A DNA stretch of 47,500 nt from Glandiceps talaboti. Its lineage: Eukaryota; Hemichordata; Enteropneusta; Spengelidae. The notes beneath the pieces were generated by a model. That model ran no database searches. It was not told where the DNA came from and worked only from the letters and a program-made list of their open reading frames with translations. A program made the translations under genes and the position numbers. The stretch covers positions 15,219,842 through 15,267,341 of the forward strand of contig NC_135549.1 in assembly GCF_964340395.1 (NCBI RefSeq), written 5' to 3'. This document shows, in pieces, positions 1 through 13,900 of this stretch (its first letter is position 1; each line of letters starts with the position of its first letter).

Positions 1-1094
1 TTAGGTGGTCCATGGTGGATTTTCCGGTTCCAACATGCATTGCGTCAGATGACGTCGCTTAATATTGTTACGTTTAGGTTTGTTTTGTGTTTATTACATT
101 TGAATAACATTTTCATTGTGGAATGATGAAAAGACATGTTGACCTATTAAGTGACGACTATATAGAACAAATGCTACACGCTGTCCATGACACTGTGGGA
201 TTTTATTGGTAAACCATACACATTGGTGACAACCCCAACCGTTTCTAGCACTTCCAACCCAACCCCCTACCCCCTGCGAGTACAGAATACATAGCGTTGC
301 CAAGGGAGACGCGAGATGCACCTTGGAACCAGCAATATGTCTTTTCTGTACATATGCATTCTTACCATATAGATAGATAGACAGATACATCTAACTCTTA
401 ATTAAGTTTGTGATCACTATGATGCAAGTTTATATTCAGTTACATAATAAACACCCAACTTTGAAATTAATTTATCTATAAAATTATAATGTTCTAATAT
501 TAAATTTTAATTCTTAACTGACATCCACGCTCAATAGTATTTGTGATTATATTGTGTATATTTTGTTACCATTTAGAAAATGTATCGTAGAAAACATCTT
601 TTTTAATACATGTAATAACACTATTAAAGTTCTGTATCGTTCGACAGTTTCCCTCTACACACATTTTAGACTAAAGGTGACTGTCTGCAGTCAACATATC
701 TACCATGCTCTATTTAGAAAAAAATTATGATGAAAATTCTGAATTTAAAAAAGGTAGAATAATTTCGAAATTGATGAAATTTAACATCTGCTTGTAGCCC
801 CGTCTGGGTTCGTCCCCACTCTTCAAATTGTGCCCACAACGCGTTACATTGTACTTTATGATGAGGTTAGACACGAATCGATGGCATGCGAACTTTCTAT
901 ATTGTGATGTTTATGTGTCCATTATATTATACATCCATGAAGTCATTCATTCCTGTAACGATAAAACTGACATCATGAATGTTTACCACTACCTCTTTAT
1001 AAATTGTTTACTACTCTGGCATGTATCGAGTAAGTGCCTTGTTGACAAAACACCCCATTCTCTCTAATCTCCTCTTTACTATATACATCCACAG
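1..1094. other. Intron or upstream DNA, no gene seen
   Basis: A+T-rich DNA with no exon I can support. It lies upstream of the first visible exon of the EGF/TM gene, whose acceptor is just before 1095, and is most simply the intron before it. Open frames here have no splice context or family similarity that I recognise. Confidence 0.5.
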
Positions 1095-4000
1095 TGGATT
1101 GGTGTAGTAGTCTTACAGTGCAACCTTGTGATGATAATTTTGAATGTGCGTACATGTCCTCTGGCGACGGTGCTGAATGTCAATCAGTATGCTACAAAGA
1201 CTACTGCAAGAATGGTGGTCAGTGTGAACACTCTGTCGGCGATGAAGACAGTGAAGTCAACGAGATCACCTGCAGGTAATTCATCATGCGAACAGGTATC
1301 CTTGTCCATCTATGACACTACCTAAGATAGGTAGTAAAGAAACAATAACGAATTGGCGCTAACACTACTCTATGTTTACAATATTCTGTAAAGACTTATG
1401 TAGGTTCAGTGTGTAGTTGCATTAACAAACACCTACTGGGTGTCCATTGCACAATTTACATTTCCAAATATCCCCTTCCTGGTTTTAATTGCATGTATGA
1501 ATGAATAAGTGAACAAGTCTTCGTCGAAGACATACTCCTAAACATTTCAACTAATTACTAATTCATAATCTGAATTTTATGACAAATAAATATGGCGGCA
1601 ATTCAGTTAAACTATTATAAAGGGATGTACATCATGACTAAAGCGATACACACATTCTGCTGCAGTATCTGACAATTGTGCCAAGTTTGGTTGAAATCAG
1701 CATGTGTCACAAGGGTCAACACAGATGGCACTATATTTCACAGCAAAAAGTGTTTTACTAGATCCTAAAACATGTTGGTTATTACTCAGTGTCGTCATTT
1801 TAAGTAAAATTGTGACAAGAGGGTCATATTATATACTACTCTTGAATTTAGCACATGCATGTCAGATGCGTATATATACACTTTAAACCCTTTTGGTTGT
1901 TTGACTTTGAACATAAGGTTCAAGATCAAAGGTCAAGGTCTCACTAGAAATGTAACTGTTAGTTTTTGTGATAGGTATGGTCGTCCATCACACCCTTTCA
2001 AATCACTTGACGTCAGATAGATCCAGTAATGTTACAGTGGATAAGGCGAAACTTCGTTAAAACAATGCTATAAACATTCTCTCTCTTCAAATTAACATAC
2101 ATTATTCTTTCCGCAGATGTTCAGAGGGAGCAAACGGATACTACGAAGGGGAACAGTGTGAGACATTTGTGAATATAATCACCAAACTTGCTATAGCGTT
2201 ATCTGTCATCGCATCCTTCATTATTGTTGTGATAATTATTGTAATCGTTGCCAAGATAAGGAAAAGAAAAACTTACAAAGAAACGAAGAAAATTGGAGGG
2301 TAAGTTTGAAGAACCTTTAGTTACTATACTAGCTCTGAAACCTCCTGGCGATATTACATAATTAGTTTAGGATATATCTAGAGCTCTTGATAAAAGTATT
2401 TGGAATTCATGGTATGTAAGGTACTCAAATATGTTTGAAGAGTAAGGGAACAGTGATTCGGGAATGGGCATATTCATGTAGTGTATATAGATATTTATGT
2501 GGGGTATGATAATAATCATGTGGGAATGGGGTATTCATGTAGTGTATATGGATATTCATATGTGGCACGTAATACTTATGTGGGAATGGGGTATTCATGT
2601 AGTGTATATGGATATTCATATGTGGCACGTAATACTTATGTGGGAATGGGGTATTCATGTAGTGTATATGGATATTCATATGTGGCACGTAATACTTATG
2701 TGGGAATGGGGTATTCATGTAGTGTATATGGATATTCATATGTGGCACGTAATACTTATGTGGGAATGGGGTATTCATGTAGTGTATATGGATATTCATA
2801 TCGGGTATGGTAATAATCATCGGATATCGGATAATCAAAATATATTTCTCAAAAACCTTCGAAAAAGTTGAACAGTTTCTTTCGAGAGGTGATGAATTAC
2901 GGATGTTTTACTATTGTAACTTACCTCGTTTTGGGAAACACAAAATGGGGCATCTGGTGACGTCATTGTACATCAAGATAGAAATAGCGTGACTACATAC
3001 TTCGAAGATCTTCGAAATATTTTACCAAGTGAAAGCATTACATGATGAATTTAATTATCTTCTTTCTCAGGTACACCGTAAAAGGCATGAGTAGCATTGT
3101 CTATGGCAATAATGCATATATTGCCGACGAATTAGAATCAACAGTATCACTGGCAGACGACGGAAAGGACACGCGGTGGTCGACTGACATGGACACAAAT
3201 GTCATGTCAGGAAACTTTTGGAATTTCCCCGTCCCTGACTACTGGCAGGACGCACAGGATGATACACACGTCGATGGTGGGAGAAGTCATTTTTCAATGG
3301 AATGGGACAGTGGGCATACCTATCGTCATGATCCTGGATCTGATGTGATAACACAGCAATCGACGAGTAGCGGAACAGCCTCGTTTTCACAACAGGAAGA
3401 CGTAGTTGAACCTCGCCAAACGTCAGATGTCACTAACTTTGAGCAACGTATGTCAAGTCGTAGGAGCAACACTGACGACGAGCTGAACTTTAGGCGCCAT
3501 CGTAGCCTTAGGAGCAAAACCGACAAATTGAAACAGTGGCCACACTATCAACAACAACGTGGTGCACCCTTCCAACTAGATCCTGATACACCAGTAAGTC
3601 CTCGACCATGGCAATTATCCTCATCACTGTCACAATCAAATCCCTCACCGCAATAGTCCAGTAAACAAAGAAAAAGCCATATAAGTGGTGGCAACTCACT
3701 TGTTGTTGACACAAATTAATAAGTGCCGTATTTTGGCAGAATTCAACCAATTTTGCACACTGACGATTTTCTTCTAGGTCTATATTTAACTATTAAAAAC
3801 GTAACAACAAAATATTTTTCTGTTACAGTTTAAGATCAGTAGACCCACCTCAATCTACACTACGGTAAGAATTGATTCACAGTAATACCCCCAACCTACA
3901 CACCTGTGATTAAAACTAACTCACAAAACATATCCAAATATGACACATAGGCACTACACCTTTACAGATAAATGATGCAAGTAAGCACAATATGTACTCT

Positions 4001-4399
4001 CAAAGTACCTGTAGAGAGCAGATGTCTGAAATTTTGCAGGGCTGTTACTACTAGTATACTAGAGATGTCTTTGTGAACAAATATTTGTTTATATGCAAAT
4101 TAGAACTTAAATTGTGATGAGTACCAATTAACCCAAATTTGTGTCTACAAAAATTCAAAAACCCTTAAAAAATTACACCACTTTGCAGTTGTGCCACAGT
4201 GCTACTGGTATTATTTTTTTTAAACTTTTATTTGGGGGGCCAACTTTTAAAGCACCCAAACAATGACCCTTGATAGAAATTTGGCATTTGGTAAAACTTT
4301 CAAAGCATTACAGATTTGTCAACTGACCATTCCCTGTTACAGATATCCTCAAACTAACTAATATTTGTATTCTTTGTCTTTTAATTTCAGAGTTTCTGA
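1095..4399 (+). CDS. 3' part of a single-pass membrane protein gene with EGF-like domain
   Basis: Partial gene; the 5' exons are outside the window. Exons by phase-matched GT/AG sites: 1095-1275, 2117-2299, 3071-3593, probable 36-bp microexon 3829-3864, terminal 4391-4399. The first exon encodes a Cys-rich stretch ending in an EGF-like module (CKNGGQC); the module finishes in the second exon (CRCSEG...GEQC). Directly after it comes one hydrophobic helix of about 25 residues (IITKLAIALSVIASF...) followed by a basic stop-transfer run (KIRKRK). The third exon is a polar, Ser/Asp/Gln-rich cytoplasmic tail of about 170 residues. The order (Cys-rich, EGF, membrane helix, tail) resembles cell-surface mucins and EGF/SEA receptors, but I see no SEA domain and do not recognise the family. 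The last two exons give a C-terminus ending TTSF. Alternatives are reading through the exon-3 donor to a stop at 3655, or an acceptor at about 4342 giving ...TTISSN. A possible AATAAA lies at 5342-5347. Confidence 0.7.
2459..2820. repeat. 60-bp minisatellite, four identical units plus degenerate edges
   Basis: Four exactly identical 60-bp units run from 2521 to 2760, with a partial unit after (to about 2800) and a diverged unit before (about 2461-2520). It sits in the intron after the membrane-helix exon. The unit length is a multiple of three, so long open frames appear on both strands; these are repeat artefacts, not genes. Confidence 0.95.
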
Positions 4400-7300
4400 G
4401 ATTCCTTTCAGATAATTCCATCTGAATATCCTCTGACAACTAGAGTGATCTGGAACATAAATGGCAGTATTTGGACTCCAGCTATGGACAAGACACACTT
4501 GATCATTTGTACTAATTGTATTTACATCAGGAATTACACACATCAGCTAAAGTGAAATGAATAATGCAAGTATGGGTTGAATATGGAAAGACATACAATT
4601 TGGGAATCCAGTTATTCTATCAGGTGTATCATATTCTGAAGTCAGCGTGAATTCTTGGTACCTGCAGTAACATTTTACCACATGCTAGAGGGTCAAAGGT
4701 TTAGAACAAGGTCGACTTATTCTCATATGCACCTATAGTAATGCATATACAGCCCATGGAATTGAAGCCAATGGTGTACACCAAGAAATTGAATTATCAT
4801 TATTTTTATGACACTCGTAGGTAGTACAAATTTAATTTCAGGAACTGAGAATTCGGACAATATGTAATGGATATTAGCTAAATATCAAATATACCACTAA
4901 TCATCACTTACACGGCGTTTCAATCTTGTTTTGTTGTACTTTCATTTAGGTTGTACTTAGTTTAGTTGTAATTTTTAAAATCTCCCAGATACTATAAATT
5001 TCAAATCTAAACAAATGTAGAGTAAGAAAAGAGCGGACAAGTTGATGAAACCTTTACTTGAGGTATAAAAAAGCAAAGTTTTTAATAATAATTTCATTTT
5101 CTTACTAAAAATTTAAACAGTCGTAATACATGTACTTTACAATAAGTGTCAATTTTATTATAGCCAGACTATATTTACAACAGGCTTTGTGATGGAAGGA
5201 GACAAATAATTACATTTTCTGAAGATTAGTGGACTTAAAATTGAAGTATTTATACAAGAATACTGGAGTGGCCAGCACTCATCCCAGAATACACACAATT
5301 AGTTAACATTTCATGTACAGAAATGAGCTAAACAATTGAAAAATAAAGTGCTATGAAATCAAATATGAAATTGGACTGCAGATACTGAAATCACATGGCA
5401 AGTGTATTTATATGATGGATGTTTGTTATAGTAATACTGAGTTCATAGATGATGACCCTAAACTTATGTAAATGCATGTAGGGTCATTTCACAGTTCAAA
5501 CATCAAGCCATGTTGTACAACTTTCCTATGAATCTTCAGTGTTATAGCGACCGTCATCATCTGATCTACAATCTTCTATCATGTGAGTCAGCCACTAATG
5601 GGGGGGGGGGGGGGGGGGGGGGGTTTATATAATCACAAGTATGACATCACAATGTTGACAATGTCAGAATGATATGAAATTTTCATACTAGCTGTACCAT
5701 AGGTTTCATACAGGAATGGCTACGTCTGCTACATTTACCACAAAAACATTCAACAGAATTGTACCAGTAAATATACAGTTTGGTCACTTATCTCCCCCCC
5801 CCTCCCCCCCCCTTTTGTCTAAAGGCACAATTGTCAATTGCATTGTTTACTTTCTTTTCCTATTTAAAGTTAACCACAGATATTTTTTTTTTTTACATAT
5901 GTCACTTGTTTTCATAGCAAATAGTTATTACTTAGATAGAAAGCATTGAAGATTGGTCATGAAAAAAACACAAGGTCAACATGGCAGTGGGCTGAGACAA
6001 ACAGTAAAATGTACTTGGTTTTCTAAATACGATAATTCTGCATGTTATAGTCCCAAGGGTAGATAAAGGCTTGGCTGTTCCTCCTCTGATACATTGATAT
6101 TCACACTATCTATAGTAATGTGGCCTGATAATTTTAAATCTATACATTGTGTAATATCTTCTGAAAGTGTTCTATAATACAGAAAATACTTTATAATTGA
6201 AACTGTACATATCATATGCATCAAAATACAATTGTTCTTGTGTATTTATGTACTCTATTCTATAGGGGAGAGGGTATTGAAACAATATCAGTTTTGGCTT
6301 TTCTCATGTGACAGCACAAAACTGTGGTCACTGGATATTGTGCACCACTACCATTTCCTGCTCTTTTTTCCCCTTCCCACAATATAGGGGAGTGGGAAGG
6401 GCCATTCCTTTTCAATGGGGTATCTCACAACATATGGTTTTCTAACAAAATGCAGTTGTAAAGAGTCGAGCATTCTTTTCTGTAACTCACATTCATAATC
6501 ATCGCATGGAAATTCAATTGTTTGAGGGTATCGCCAGGAGTAAAATCGTATCATCTTATTTCTATTCAGCATCTATTACAGTATGGCAAATCTGTATTTG
6601 CATTTAGTTATCATCTGGTATTATAAATTAACACTACACTACGTAAATATCAGAATACTAGTTAGGTTCTACTCTTCTGTACAGAGGCATGTACATATTT
6701 GGTTGAACTACACTGCGTTGATGGTGTGTTTAAGAAGGCAAGCAGTTCTTATATAAAAAAAAGGTGCAACTTTCTCTTTCTTTGCGAGATGAATTCTATT
6801 CAAATTTGTTACTAGGAATAATATGAAAAGATAAATTCACTTTTTAGCAACGACGTATAGTAATATATACTTGATCTGCATCAATGAAGCTGCTGGATAA
6901 CAGATAAAGCGCCCTCAATTAAATTATTTGTTTGTCGTCCGTGTGTGGGTAGGTTTGTCAGTAGATTTAGAAAAAACAAACACATTTCGTTTTGCTCAAA
7001 ATTTCCGGGTAAGACCATATTTCATACTATTATAAATGGAAAGACCGTTCAGATATGACCGTTCAAATGACCACATAATTCTAAATAGTTGTTTATACAA
7101 CCAAACTTTGGATTTTGACGTTTCTATTTCACCAGAATTGTAGAGTTAGATACAAACAGAAAATGAATCAAGAGAAAAGTAAACATTACGTGACATACCA
7201 TTGTTTTTTTTCTGTGTTTTTTTTTTTTCCTGTCTGCCTGGTAGATTTTGGAGAAATTCAAAGACGGCAAATAAAGTATTTAATTGATGAAGCGTTATGG

Positions 7301-7926
7301 AGAGCTATGCCGTAGCAACATGTGATTGTACATTATATGAGAAACAAGAGCTGCAGTGGCAAATCTCTGTTGTTCTTGCAAGACCTGTCATCTTACACAT
7401 ACAGCTGGGTTGAAACCCAGAGTTACAACCTCACTGGTGAGTTATCTAAGCAGCTGAAGTGGTGACACAGAAATCATAACAGGATATGCGATAGACTAAG
7501 ATATGTTGTGTTGTTCAGCACTATCATGCTTTTTAAATCTTGAGTGCTGGCTGATAGCGTGGCACTAATGTCTGTATCTTACAGACCAGATATGCATCAT
7601 CTGTAGCGTTAATGCAGTGATTCTCAGATTACAATTCAATAGGTATTATTGATAAGACACAGGATGTTGATGCTTCCCTAAACTGAACATGAATCGCCTG
7701 TTGTGTAGAAGCGGTAATTCTGAAGCTATCACTTCATTGGGTGTAAGGTTTCTACTAGAATGGCAATCCTTGAGCTGTAACCAAGATACTGATGATGTTA
7801 CTGTGTCTGTTTACTCTATTTCCTTGTACTTTGATGTTGACCCACTTGTGTGCGGGTGTCACAGTCGTTTTTCATTTCAGGATGATTACGATGAGGATGA
7901 TTCAAGTTACAGGCTGTCAGCTGAAA
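4400..7926. other. 3' UTR and intergenic DNA between convergent genes
   Basis: Holds the likely 3' UTR of the EGF/TM gene (plus strand) and the 3' flank of ING3 (minus strand); the two genes converge here. Visible items are a poly-G run near 5600-5622, poly-C runs near 5795-5810 and a short inverted-repeat element near 7490-7590. I see no supported coding exon. Confidence 0.6.
7490..7590. repeat. Short hairpin-like inverted repeat, copy A
   Basis: Begins about CTAAGATATGTTG and ends GTATCTTACAG, with an inner inverted pair (GCACTATCA against TGATAGCG). A related copy near 14890-14960 shares TTGTGTTGTTCAGC and the TAAGATA/TATCTTA ends. It looks like a short non-autonomous inverted-repeat element. 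Only two copies are visible, so the boundaries are approximate. Confidence 0.4.
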
Positions 7927-10900
7927 TCATACTTTTCTGCCTCTTCTTTTCATGGCTGCTGTACACTGTGGACAGTACCATTTACCTTTTGGTGCTTCTA
8001 AAAGTCCAACACAGCCATAATGGAACCACTCTCCATTTGGACACTGTGGTTCAAAATAAAGAAAACAATGTTCAACATTTATATAAAGAACAAATTTAAT
8101 CTAAAACATTTTGCGAACATTTTCTTCATATTATCTTTCCAACATTTACCAAGAATAAAAAAAATGGAAAAAAATGGTATAAATATAATACTGATATGAC
8201 TTTTTAGTTGAGATCGTAATGAAGGTATAATTTTACAATAGGCAGTTCGGATATTTTCCATACAATACACCTAAAAGAAATGTCACGCCTTACTCTGACA
8301 CAATTCTGGCCAAGTCATGGAGTGAAACTTTGACTCTCATTATTTTCATTTTTTAAGTGCTTTTTCATGCAACTGTTGCGGGAATGAAACACTGCTACTC
8401 ATTTTATGTACGACTATATCAATATGGTCTACTTAGTATTAAACTTTAAGCCGATATTATTTGATAAGACTTTGCAGACATAACATAGTGACTTGAGGAA
8501 GTCATAATGCTGGTAACATGTCTGTTATCAACTCCTCTAAAGCCAAATAAAAAAACACTGTGTTTCCGATAACCTGTACTGATCCTAGTTTAAGCCCACA
8601 ACCCTAAACATTTTCGTATGCAAACAGGTAAAATGGTAAAAATTTACTTCGATATCCTTGTATACCTTCATGCCTTTGCCTCAACTGTAGTCATTTTTAA
8701 AACAAAAGGAAATTATAGTCCAGAAAGAAACCAGGTCTTTTTAGACTATAGCAGTACAGTCTGCGTAACACGTTCGTCTACTTAACTTATAATTACCTAT
8801 ATCTACTTCTTTTAGACCTCATCAAACTCTCACAGAAGTATTGTAACCGATGAGTATCTTATCTTGGGGTCAAAGTAATTTTTAAATCTAAATTTTAAAT
8901 AAAATAACATTCCGACTTATCTGCCGTATTTTCTGAAGTCGTGTTATCAGAAACGCAAATATTTTTTATTTTAATTTGCTTAAAATGATTCAAATTTCAA
9001 GCGTACACAGCAGACTTTGATCAAATAGTTGATTGTCAATGGATTGCAATGCCAATTTGTACACACTTCTTGGTTAGTGAACTTTGATAACTCACAATAA
9101 ATGACGTTGTGATACCCGATCGATTAACACAAGTTTTGTTTGACAAGTTTCAACCCTGATAAGAGAGAGAAGAGAATGTTTGTTGATCATACTTACATCA
9201 TCATTGTCGCAACCAACCATTTCACCATAGGAGACTTGATTACAAACACAGTATCTTGGTTCATTGGGATCAAATGTCCAGTCTGGTTCTGTGACAGCAG
9301 GTTCTACAACTCGTTCTGGAACAGGTTCTGGGACAGGTTCTGTCTTGAATACTGTGCTCCTTGAATTTTGTCTGAAACAGATGTATTTAAAATGACAGTG
9401 GTCATAATATTTTCAAAAGGAATAGCAAGAATGTGCAAAACATTGCGTAAGTTTCTCAAGACTGACTGCACAGCCTTTACTGTATAGCAGTGTGCCCTCT
9501 AACGATAGCCAAATTTTGTTGTTGTGAGTCACAAAATGAGAAAAACTGGGATTTCTTGTGAGTCACCACATAGTAAGAGATGGGGGAACACCAAATTTTG
9601 GTGCGTCACTAGAAATTGTGTGTGCACACTGCTGTATAGAGTCACATTAATTCAAAGTATTGTGAAAATCCTAATCCTGTATTTTAAGGGTAGATATCCT
9701 TCGCTCCTAGCTTGTACTTCCTTAGTCAGGTCCATGCCATGACCTACAATTTCTCAATTTGATGTGGTGGGAAAGTTAGTTATTATCATGTTTGTTTCAC
9801 TGCTACCCAACTCTTCAAGCACAACAGAGGGAAATCCATAATTATAATTCCTACAACAAACTCAAGATGTGGTACCATAAGTACAAGTTAGGGAAGGGGA
9901 CCATGTATATTTACTTTTTATGCACTACCACTTACTACTGGTTAACCAACCAAAGGAAGATTAACTTCTGATTTCTGGTAATATTAAGCTAACTTGCAAA
10001 AGATGTGCTAAAAAGTAAGAGCGCACACCATCTGATCACCAAGTTGGCATTTGTGTGACCTTGTAGTATTTAGGGCTAAATATACCACATAAACTCATTT
10101 GATTTATTGTCAGTCATTTACAAGATTTTTGAAACAATAGAGATAATTGACCTCAAGATTGATAACCCACAAACTATTTGTAATTTCTAATCGAAAATCA
10201 TTTACACAACTGACTTGAATTAAAGACAGTAACTAGTTGTTAAACCCTTTCAGTTCAATAAAAGCATAACATGGCCAATAAAACAAGTAGTGGTAGACTG
10301 AAAAGCTTGTACTTTTAACTAGATTTTAAAAAATCTCAACCCTAAAGGCTATACAAATATTGCAGTTCACTGCACATTCAAACCCAACTGAGCACTGATA
10401 TTGGACACTATTTACTACATGTATATTGCACATATGAAATGGGTGTACTTACTTTTTATTTCTCTGTGACCTAGAGTCAGCTGTTCTTGTATCCCCTGAG
10501 CTAGATGATGCAGGTGAACCATACAAACCAGTATACCCTGACATTTGACTAAGATCAGCACCACTTTTCAATGCATCGTATGTTGCTCTTATACTTGCTG
10601 TTCGCCTCCCTTGTTGCATCTAAGAGTGAAAACAATGTACAACTGAAGTAGTGTCATGATATTAGTAGTACGATACATAGAGGTTACACAGAAGTGTGAT
10701 GCATGCCAATGCATACCTTCCCTGTATCAAAGGGGCATGGGCCAACTTGAGACACCAACGATAAATGCTTATTGTAAGACTCATCTGGAATTGTACTTAT
10801 GTTGATTTTCGCCCTGGAAAGGGCATAAAATCATCACATAGCATTGATGAAGCTTTATGTATTGTGCATTTTTCTATGATCCTGATGTCACTGGTACTTT

Positions 10901-13900
10901 TTGGGTTGGAATGAAAGAGTAAAATAACACTGATAATCTCATTCATTCTATGCTGCCAGTACTACACCTATTATGAAAATAACTTTTTTGACCAGTGATG
11001 AGGGTAATGATTGTTAGCTTGGAGTTCTCTGGAGGACAGGTGCAATACAAATACACTTTATCATTTATTTCTATTCATTGTTTCAAGGCCTTCATATTAC
11101 AGAATTGTGTTGTCATGGTAATTATATATACATGTACATCATAGTCAATGTACAACTTATGTACATATATTACTACATAACATTTTAACTTGGAGATCTG
11201 AGGAATAACTTACAATACTACCATCATTTGGAAAATCTCCACTATTGTTATAAAATGCACAGATTCTTTATCATTCTACTTCAAAAAATTTGGATACAAT
11301 ATCTTTACGACACATGATCAAATTTATGACTTTGTCACTGTACTTGTTCATCTATTCTGCAATCTTAGGTTGACCAAAGGTTCATGATGATATGCCATGA
11401 AATATAAAGTTATTCTTAAAATTAAACTATCACTGTAATTATTTGTCAGTGATGTTAATAACTTAAATAAGTGCTCAAATCAAGAGTCATTCTGGACTCC
11501 AGCATATAAAAACAAGAGTACATTTTAATAGCCTAAGCCCACATGTTGTATGAATCAGTGCTTTCTATTTTTTTTTACAGATAAGATTACACACATCTAT
11601 GTTTTATCTGTGTTTTAATGGTAGGTTTTAAAGCAATGTTTTTTATCTATGTAATCATTCAGCAGTCTCCTGATAATCAAACAATGCTGGAAAAAGTTGT
11701 GTGTCTTCAGTACACTTCTAGTAGCTAGTAGTCTCAATAATCTTTGATGCAGTTAATAAAGGGACATACACATGGAACCCAAATACACAGATTTGCATGA
11801 AGCATTTTGGTTGATAAAAGAGGCAAGTGAAAATTTACCCTTTTTTTTCTACAACAGTAATGGCTGGTAATATATACATAGTGCCTGATAGTTCCATTCA
11901 TATTGTATCACTTGTTTTGATAACTACAATAACATGTAATTACTATTACATTACTGAGTACTGAATATTTTTTAAGATGAATGTTGATTGAGTGAACATT
12001 GATTATCATGGCCAAACATGTGAATACCTATTCCAAAGATACAGCCTCATAACAAAGTATCCCTTCACAGAACTTTGTTAACAGATATACTTACAAATGT
12101 AGGCTCAAGATCCAAAGATTGTGGATAGTTGCATATTACTCACATGTGTTTCACTTACCTGTAATGTGTTAGAAACAGCCTGAGCAGCAGCGAGAGCTAT
12201 GGCATTGGTCCCAGCACCCATCTGTCCTAACCTATATGATAGTGATGATTGTGTTGCATTGGCACCACTCTCTGCACTGGTTGCCCCAAGAGATGTGGCT
12301 GGAGGTGTTGAACTGTTACTTCTGTACCCTGTAGTATCATGAACAGCTTCACTTGCCAAACTTGATAAAAGTTTGTCAGGAGCTACTTTCTTCTCTACAT
12401 GGTTATCTATGGCAGTGTATTTCCGCTCTGACAAAAATAAAGTGACACACAATATTACAGTCATGCTTACAGTATAACTCAGTTAACTTTTTTCAGTTAG
12501 TTCAACATGATGAATTTAGCAATGCAAGTATGCTTGCAATGGTAAATAGTGGGTGAAGTTCAATTCTTCATATCTCACAAGTACATGTGTAGAACAGCAG
12601 CTTTAATCTTTGACCAGTTTCACACCTTGACAGTCTTTTTTTAAGAAGAGTGATTCAAATTGGAATTTTTAAAAGACACACAGGAAAATTCTTGTGACAA
12701 AAATATGCTGTGTGTGCAGTCTGTCTACATAACACAGCACTTCTGTCTAGTAATGTAAAGATACTTGCATTTGCGACCAGACTGGATCAGTTTATTTTGA
12801 TAGGACTCTTAATATTAGTGTAATACAATGTAGTTGACTATATATTTAAACCAATAATTGAGCAGCCTCGTCTTCAAAAAAAAAGGTTGGGTTACATCCA
12901 CAATATTGAACACTGAGTGAAACACACTAAGATGCATGACAAATTGTAATGACTTGGTCTAATGGTGGTTTGTGTATACATTCTACACATCCTTTATACC
13001 AAAGTCCTATAAACAATTGGGGTTAAGATCATGGATAGGAAATTGTAAATTTTCCTGGACTTTCTCCATTTCATTGCTAGGGTTCTAGAAGCTAAACTAT
13101 CATGAAGACAACATTGAGATTTCAACCTACTTTCTCCTCTCTGGTGATTCTGCTGAGCTGGGGCGTCGAGTTCTAATGATCCTGTACAAGAGGAGGCAAA
13201 AATATCAATAAAGAAAGCAACAATATTCACTGAGAGCTCACAACTTGAAGCCGCCTTTATTTTCTAGGCATCAACCTTACACATAATCCTACAACAAACA
13301 AGTCTCTAATGCATTATTTTGACCTGTTTCTTTGCTGACCTGATGGTACTTTATTGTATGCTTCCTAGGGAGTTGAGGAAGTATAACAGGCCATTGTTTT
13401 GCTATAGATCTATGCCAGGGGTAATAGTTGTTAGGCCAAAAAGAAAAAAGTTTGTGGTCAGTGCGTACATCACGTAAATACCCTCACATTGGTCTTTTTT
13501 TTATTTTGTGTTTGTCCAGCCCATGCAGTCCGCAGATCCGAGGGGAAACACAAAAATAACCCTCTGTATTTCAGTGACGGCAACTGCAGAGCCAATCATA
13601 AACAAACAAATGACATCTGCCCTACATACACACTTACTTGCTCTACAGTACTAACTAAAAAGAACAGTAACTGCCATAAATAGTGGACTGAGTGACAGGT
13701 TTGTTGAGAATAAAAAAAAAAACCACACGCGTTGTCGCACAATTTTAGATATACTTTTTGCCTCAGTGCCTGGAGCTCTCCAGGGAATTCTAATACACTT
13801 TATCACTACTATTATAATAGTCTATTACAGTGAGAAAGTTATTCGGTGTTTAGGAATCTCAACTTGAATTTTATTGAGACTATACTTTTGTTAAATATTT

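Noticed and set aside
2425-2871. Repetitive 110-137 aa frames on both strands
   Set aside because: 60-bp minisatellite with a period divisible by three in an intron; open on both strands.
10690-10810. Possible additional ING3 exon near 10720-10770
   Set aside because: The minus-strand translation has no ING3 similarity and exons 7 and 8 already join in phase.
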